NCBI GenBank assembly: GCA_022414725.1
Contig: CM039464.1
Location: forward strand, 4,376,805 to 4,440,804
Source: Microglena sp. YARC
Lineage: Eukaryota; Chlorophyta; Chlorophyceae; Chlamydomonadales; Chlamydomonadaceae
DNA length: 64,000 bases
Direction of reading: 5' to 3'
Both the position numbers and the translations under genes were made by a program. Below the pieces are notes generated by a model. That model did no database searches. It had not been told where the DNA came from and saw only the letters and a list, made by a program, of their open reading frames with translations. This document shows, in pieces, positions 61,700 to 64,000 of this stretch (its first letter is position 1; each line of letters starts with the position of its first letter).

Positions 61700-63222
61700 T
61701 CCAGTTCATCAGTGGGCTGTTTCGTTTTCAGCCCTCCTATCACGGTTGGGCAAGTCCCTTCAGCCTAGTTGGCCTACCCATGGGCTGTAACAACATGCAC
61801 ACACCAACCTGTTGGGTTTCAGAGAAACAGGGATCCAAGTTCACCAAAAGTGATTTTTGGAGGAGCCCCCCCTTCTGGGGGGGCAGGAGCCCAGATCACC
61901 CGTTGTCTGTCTATTTAGCCTATTTGGCTCACCGCTGGTCTTTAACAACACACAAACACCAACCTGTTGGGTTTCAGAGAACCAAGGCCTCCACGCTCAT
62001 CAGTATTCTTTTGGCGGAGCTCCCCCTTCTGGAAGGCGGGAGCACCTAGAGTCACCCCGTTGTCTGTCTGTTTAGCCTATTTGGCCCACTGCTGGTCTGT
62101 AAAACACACATACGCTAACCTGTTTGGTTTCAGAGAACCAAGGCCTCCGAGTTCATCAGTGCTTTTTCGTTTTAAGCCTCTCCTGTCACAGTTGGGCAAG
62201 CCCTTTTAGTCTATTTGGCCTACCCTGGACTGCCACCAACAACATACGCTAAACTGTTTGGGTTTCAGAGAACCAGGGCCTCCCCAGAGCACCAGTGCTG
62301 TTTTCGTTTTCAGCCCCTCCTATCACGGTTGGGCAAGTCCTTCAGCTAGTTGGCCTCACCCATGGGCTGTAACAACATGCACACACCAACCTGTTCGGTT
62401 TCAGAGAACCAGGGCCTCCAACTTCACCAGTGCTTTTGGAGGAGCTCCCCCCTTCTGGGGGGCGGGAGCCCCAGAATCACCCCGTTGTCTGTCTATTTAG
62501 CCTATTTGGCTCACGCTGGTCTTTAACAACAATGCACACACAACCTGTTGGGTTCAGAGACCAGGAACTCCAAGAGCACCAGTGCTTTTTGGAGGAGCCC
62601 CCCCTTCTGGGGGCAGGAGCCCCCAGAGTCACCCCGTTGTCTGTCTATTTAGCCTATTTGGCTCACCGCTGGTCTTTAACAACACACAAACACCAACCTG
62701 TTGGTTTCAGAGAACAAGGCCTAAAAACGCTCATCAGTATTCTTTTGGCGGAGCTCCCCCTTCTGGAAGGCGGGAGCCCCCAGAGTCACCCCGTTGTCTG
62801 TCTGTTTAGCCTATTGGCATTCGCTGGTCTGTAACAACACCACATATACCAACCTGCTGGGTTTCGAGACAAGGCCTCCAAGTTCACCATTGCTTTTTCG
62901 TTTTAAGCCTCTCCTGTCACGGTTGGGCAAGCCCTTTTAGTCTATTTGGCCTACCCCTGGACTATAACAACATACACACACCAACCTGATGGGTTTCAGA
63001 GAACCAAGCCCTCCAAGCTTCAGTCTGCTGCAGAGGAAGCTTCGAAGAGATATCAGCAAGCTCTACCAACTACCTTCGGTATTAGTACAGCGCCTAACTA
63101 CTCATGCTGCCATTCATGCTATGCCCTACATGCCTTGATTGAATCTCACCCAACCTCCTCCCCCACCCCCCCAGCCACACACAGCCACCCCGCTGGACTG
63201 TAACAAGATACATACACGTAAC
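61700..63222 (-). repeat. Nine copies of the 3' edge of the carboxypeptidase exon, fused with R1
   Basis: Copies near 61,806, 61,962, 62,118, 62,253, 62,390, 62,541, 62,696, 62,851 and 62,980 repeat minus-strand CTTGGAGGCCTTGGTTCTCT, GAAACCCAACAG|GTTGGTGTG, that is the exon's last codons plus a donor. The rest of each unit (about 140-156 bp) is reverse-orientation R1 or its CTTTTGG(A/C)GGAGC variant. The repeat edge therefore falls at the same place as in the minus-strand exon field. Confidence 0.85.
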
Positions 63223-63354
63223 CTTGCTGGGTTTCGGAGAACCAAGGCCTCCAAGCTTCGGTTTGCTCGAGAGGTAGCTTCGCGATCCAGCGCCGGGTAC
63301 CTACTACTGGCACGATGCCATCCACATCACCAGAATACACCAGCATGCGCAGGT
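63223..63354 (-). CDS. Serine carboxypeptidase (peptidase S10) exon with catalytic Asp region
   Basis: This 132-bp exon lies between acceptor TTTCTACAG (before 63,354) and donor CAGCAAG|GTTACGTG (after 63,223). It encodes LRMLVYSGDVDGIVPVVGTR, RWIAKLPL, then TEAWRPWFSETQQ. YSGDxDxIVPxxGxRxWI followed by W.PW is the signature around the catalytic Asp of the Ser-Asp-His triad in serine carboxypeptidases, secreted or vacuolar enzymes that remove C-terminal residues. Only this one exon is recognised; the Ser and His exons are not in view. A serine carboxypeptidase-like acyltransferase cannot be excluded. Strand and flanking edge copies match the other exons. Confidence 0.8.
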
Positions 63355-63850
63355 CTGTAGAAATGGTGGTGATGGTGATGGTGATGGTAGTGGGTATGGG
63401 GAAGGTGGATAGTGTGGTGTCTATGCCATCCTCATCACCAGAATACACCAGCATGCGCAGGTTTGTAGAAGTGGTGGTGATGGTGATGGTAGTGGGTATG
63501 GGGAAGGTGGTGGTAGTGGGGAAGGTGAGGGTAGTGGTGGTGGGTATGGTGATGGTAGTGGTGGTGGATATGGTGGAGGAGGTTGTGGATAGTGTGGTGT
63601 TGATGCAATCCACAACACCATATTACACCAGCATGCACAGGACTGTGGAGGTGGTGGTGATGGTGATGGTAGTGGGTAAGCGGAAGGTGGTGGTAGTGGG
63701 CATGGGAAAGGTGAGGGTAGTGGTGGTGGGCATGGTGATCGTGATGGTAGTGGTGGTGGGTATGGTGGAGGAGGATGTTGTGGATAGTGTGGTGTTGATG
63801 CAATCCACATCACCATATTACACCAGCATGCGCAGTTTTGTGATGGTAGA
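63355..63850 (-). repeat. Three copies of the 5' edge of the carboxypeptidase exon
   Basis: Copies near 63,420-63,462, 63,600-63,650 and 63,790-63,840 repeat the CGCATGCTGGTGTA(T/A)TCTGGTGATGAGG-type start of the catalytic Asp exon, with acceptors TCCACAG, CTACAA and ATCACAA, so only one keeps AG. The filler is (GGTGAT)n/GGTAGTGGTGG. Period is about 115-190 bp. Confidence 0.8.
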
Positions 63851-64000
63851 GTTGATGCTGATGTAGAGCTTAACGCGAATGTTGGTGCTGGTGTTGATCA
63901 TATATTTTCCCCCCCATAATATAGTACGACCTTAATATCAGACCCCGTGTGGGCCAAAATTATTGTAATACGAGACCCAATTTGAGATCCAAGCCAAGGG
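63851..64000. other. No feature seen
   Basis: A short GTTGATGCTGATG stretch followed by AT-rich sequence. Nothing recognised. Confidence 0.6.

Noticed and set aside
59878..61709. 544- and 404-codon Pro/Thr/His-rich frames
   Set aside because: Antisense of the GGGTGGGTGG array, with no independent support.

Overview
This window is eukaryotic nuclear DNA. It has short coding exons bounded by GT-AG splice sites, very abundant micro- and minisatellites, and copia, DIRS-like, LINE, SINE and MITE elements. There are no operons and no prokaryotic signals. The lineage cannot be fixed from sequence alone; a repeat-rich protist or alga is my guess. Several retroelement reading frames carry one-base indels, often in homopolymers, so some breaks may be assembly errors in long-read data rather than real mutations.

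1-24,640: a minus-strand exon field. About nine short exons (2.5, 4.4, 6.7, 8.7, 12.9, 15.3, 18.1, 19.5 and 22.3 kb) probably belong to one large gene of unknown function; one exon has a degenerate P-loop and a long acidic tract. The intervening introns are largely tandem arrays whose units are copies of the exon edges. Copies of an exon's 3' end plus its splice donor lie downstream of it, and copies of its 5' end plus its splice acceptor lie upstream. The same arrangement recurs at 61.7-63.85 kb around an exon of a serine carboxypeptidase. This repeated architecture is the most unusual signal in the window. A 178-bp hAT-like MITE, a foldback element and a SINE fragment sit inside these arrays.

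25,184-43,148: three members of one Ty1/copia family, nested. Element 1 (minus strand, about 6.8 kb when un-nested) is interrupted by element 2 (plus, 27,271-34,168) in its reverse transcriptase and by element 3 (plus, 35,014-39,248) between integrase and reverse transcriptase. All three have 5-bp target duplications and unusual TATCAGC...GCTGATA LTR ends. Elements 1 and 2 both keep an in-frame UAG between gag and pol, suggesting stop-codon readthrough. Element 3 has identical LTRs around a ruined interior, which suggests recent movement in trans.

43,149-50,424: LINE reverse-transcriptase remnants, a pentanucleotide satellite, a duplicated block of quasi-palindromes, a tRNA-derived SINE, and two interleaved minisatellites. 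50,425-57,408: a DIRS-order (tyrosine recombinase) element in A-internal-B head-to-tail layout, inserted with no target duplication into a 42-bp minisatellite. 57,409-61,700: the rest of that minisatellite, a second SINE, and G-rich arrays. 61,700-63,850: the serine carboxypeptidase exon and its flanking edge-copy arrays. No rRNA, tRNA gene or CRISPR array was recognised.
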